Source: JBIOJM01 sp044450785 (lineage in GTDB: Bacteria > Planctomycetota > Planctomycetia > Isosphaerales > Isosphaeraceae). Taken from it: DNA of 26,003 nt. Position numbers and translations under genes: made by a program. This document shows, piece by piece, positions 24,769 to 26,003 of this stretch (positions are counted from its first letter, which is position 1; every line of letters begins with the position of its first letter). The stretch covers positions 1-26,003 of the forward strand of contig JBIOJM010000123.1 in assembly GCA_044450785.1 (NCBI GenBank), in the 5' to 3' direction. The notes beneath the pieces are model-generated. The model was given only the letters and a program-made list of their open reading frames with translations. It was not told the DNA's origin and did not search any database.

Positions 24769-25650
24769 TCAGATCGATGCCAGAACGCCTTTCATAAACC
24801 CCACCGATTCCGCGAGACCGGGGAGTGGATCGTCGGGCTGTTCCTCGTATTCGAATGCCGCGACCCCTTTGAACTTGACGACGATGAGCGTGCGCACGAG
24901 GCCAGGAATGTCGATGATTCCCCGGCCCACCGGGGTCCCTTTTCCCTGAGGAGTCGCCGCGGTCACGTCCTTGATATGCAGGTCGAACAGGCGGTCTCCG
25001 CAATTCCGGATCGAGCCCAACAAGTCGGCTCCGACGCGAACCGTGTGGCCGATGTCGATGCACAGGCCGATCCGGTGGTCGAGCGATTTGACCGCGTCGT
25101 AGACGTTCTGAGGAGTCGGGAAGTAGCGGTCGCCAGGGCCGTGGTTGTGGATCGCGACGGTGATGTCGTATTTCTTGACGTGCTCGTCGAGCGCCGGCAG
25201 GACTTCGGGAACCGGGGCGGCGGTGATCGTCTGCATTCCGGCGGCCTTGGCGTATTCGAACGCCTGCGCGATGTCGCGCTCGTTCTTCATCGAAATGACA
25301 CCGCCGCCGTAAAGGACCAACCCCGCCCGCTTGACCTTGTCGGTGGCCGCGGCGATCTCCGCCGGTTTGGAATCGAGCGGCAGATGCATCGACTTGAGGC
25401 AGATGCGATCGAGCCCGACCCGATGTGTTATCGCCAGCGCGCGATCGAGATCGAAATTCCGCAGCGTGTAGCTCGCCAGACCGAGATGAAATGGGATCGG
25501 GGACTTAGGATGGGAGGACTGCGCGTCCGTCGCTCCCAGGACGCGTGAATTTGGCAACAGTGCGAGCGAGGCAAGTGCGCCCCCGGTCAGTTGCAGGTAC
25601 TGGCGTCGCGTCGCGGAGGGAACAAATGACGCGGAATCATCGTGCCTCAT
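24769..25650 (-). CDS. Tat-exported sugar phosphate isomerase/epimerase-like TIM barrel protein
   Basis: 293 residues. The N-terminus has a twin-arginine signal: ATRRQYLQLTGGALASLALL with Arg15-Arg16, then a cut site near VLGATDA. The mature part is an AP-endonuclease-2/xylose-isomerase-like TIM barrel (PF01261 type): FHLGLASYTLRNFDLDRAL, ICLKSMHLPLDS, YGGGVISMKNERD, and probable metal ligands in VAIHNHGPGDRYFPTP, CIDIGHTVRVG, DLHIKDVT and the C-terminal FEYEEQPDDP. These proteins isomerise or epimerise sugars or act in inositol-type catabolism; the substrate is not known, and export through Tat suggests a folded, metal-loaded enzyme in the periplasm. It converges on the preceding gene with a 33-bp gap. 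Confidence 0.9.
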   Translation of the reverse strand: MRHDDSASFVPSATRRQYLQLTGGALASLALLPNSRVLGATDAQSSHPKSPIPFHLGLASYTLRNFDLDRALAITHRVGLDRICLKSMHLPLDSKPAEIAAATDKVKRAGLVLYGGGVISMKNERDIAQAFEYAKAAGMQTITAAPVPEVLPALDEHVKKYDITVAIHNHGPGDRYFPTPQNVYDAVKSLDHRIGLCIDIGHTVRVGADLLGSIRNCGDRLFDLHIKDVTAATPQGKGTPVGRGIIDIPGLVRTLIVVKFKGVAAFEYEEQPDDPLPGLAESVGFMKGVLASI

Positions 25651-25833
25651 GGCTCGGGCCTCATCAAAGAAAAGGGGAAGCAGGCCAAACGACAGCTCGC
25701 CTCATCCTACAGCGCGCGCCTGGTCGGTCGCCACGGTCTAGGTGGGTGTCTGACAATGCCCGCGATCCTATGATGGGAAGCATGGTTTATTATTGACTTT
25801 TCGCAATTCGAATCATAAGAAGAGCGCGGCCCA

Positions 25834-26003
25834 GTGCTCAAAGAGGTCTACGACCTGATTCAGGGCCAACATCGAGAGATGTCCCTCTGGTCCCAGTTCT
25901 ACCGCAAGGAAAGATATGACCTGCTCGAACTGGCGGAGCCAGACGTTGGACAACTGTCCAAGTACGAGATCGGCAAACTTCAGGAAGTCGCCAAGACCTA
26001 CCA
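25834..26003 (+). CDS. 5' end of an unrecognised gene (cut by window end)
   Basis: The frame follows a TAA at 25816-25818 and its only start is GTG 25834, with a weak AAGAAGAG purine stretch at 25817-25824. The 56 visible codons read MLKEVYDLIQGQHREMSLWS then QFYRKERYDLLELAEPD and QLSKYEIGKLQEVAKTY, a charged helical sequence of no family I recognise. A TTGACT at 25794-25799 could be a -35 element but has no good -10 at proper distance. Confidence 0.55.
   Translation, partial: MLKEVYDLIQGQHREMSLWSQFYRKERYDLLELAEPDVGQLSKYEIGKLQEVAKTY

Overview
The window looks like chromosomal DNA of a GC-rich planctomycete, most likely of the Isosphaeraceae/Gemmatales kind. The evidence is an exported sulfatase, a DUF4091 exported protein, a Uma2-family nuclease-like protein, a large beta-helix protein with the LExRxxLA-type N-terminal motif seen on planctomycete exported proteins, an ethylene-receptor-like histidine kinase, and palindromic repeats that read 'LTRSVSEG' when translated. 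No rRNA, tRNA, CRISPR array, integrase or intact transposase was seen.

Layout. 1-1.7 kb: 3' end of a helical/TPR-like gene, then a two-TM protein with a PD-(D/E)XK nuclease-like domain that ends at an in-frame amber codon 20 codons before a second stop, then a 29-codon minus-strand gene fossil. 1.7-4.7 kb: sulfatase (+) and a hybrid histidine kinase (-) that overlap tail to tail by 90 bp. 5.2-6.8 kb: acyl-CoA desaturase (+), then a frameshifted, truncated WD40 gene (-). 7.2-10.6 kb: lipoprotein and RNA 3'-phosphate cyclase (+), facing an RbfA-like gene (-) that overlaps by ATGA the end of a broken small reading frame. 10.6-16 kb: MFS transporter, then a giant beta-helix protein split by a one-base frameshift from its Fn3/PKD-like C-terminal part. 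16-18 kb: malate dehydrogenase and a Uma2 protein. 18-22 kb: a palindromic repeat that supplies the C-terminus of a small membrane ORF, a DUF4091 protein (-), and an intergenic region with a second, nested copy of the palindrome. 22-26 kb: a membrane protein fused to a spermidine-synthase-like domain, a Tat-exported sugar isomerase/epimerase-like TIM barrel (-), and the 5' end of an unrecognised gene.

The genes do not form one pathway. The sulfatase, DUF4091 protein, beta-helix protein and exported TIM-barrel protein fit a life of degrading complex polysaccharides; the others are housekeeping (mdh, rtcA, rbfA, desaturase) or accessory. I do not see a clear new multi-gene system. The most notable items are the degenerate ethylene-binding-like sensor on the kinase, the covarying palindromic repeat family, the amber-interrupted nuclease-like gene, and the large number of broken frames in 26 kb, which means either local decay or indel errors in the assembly.
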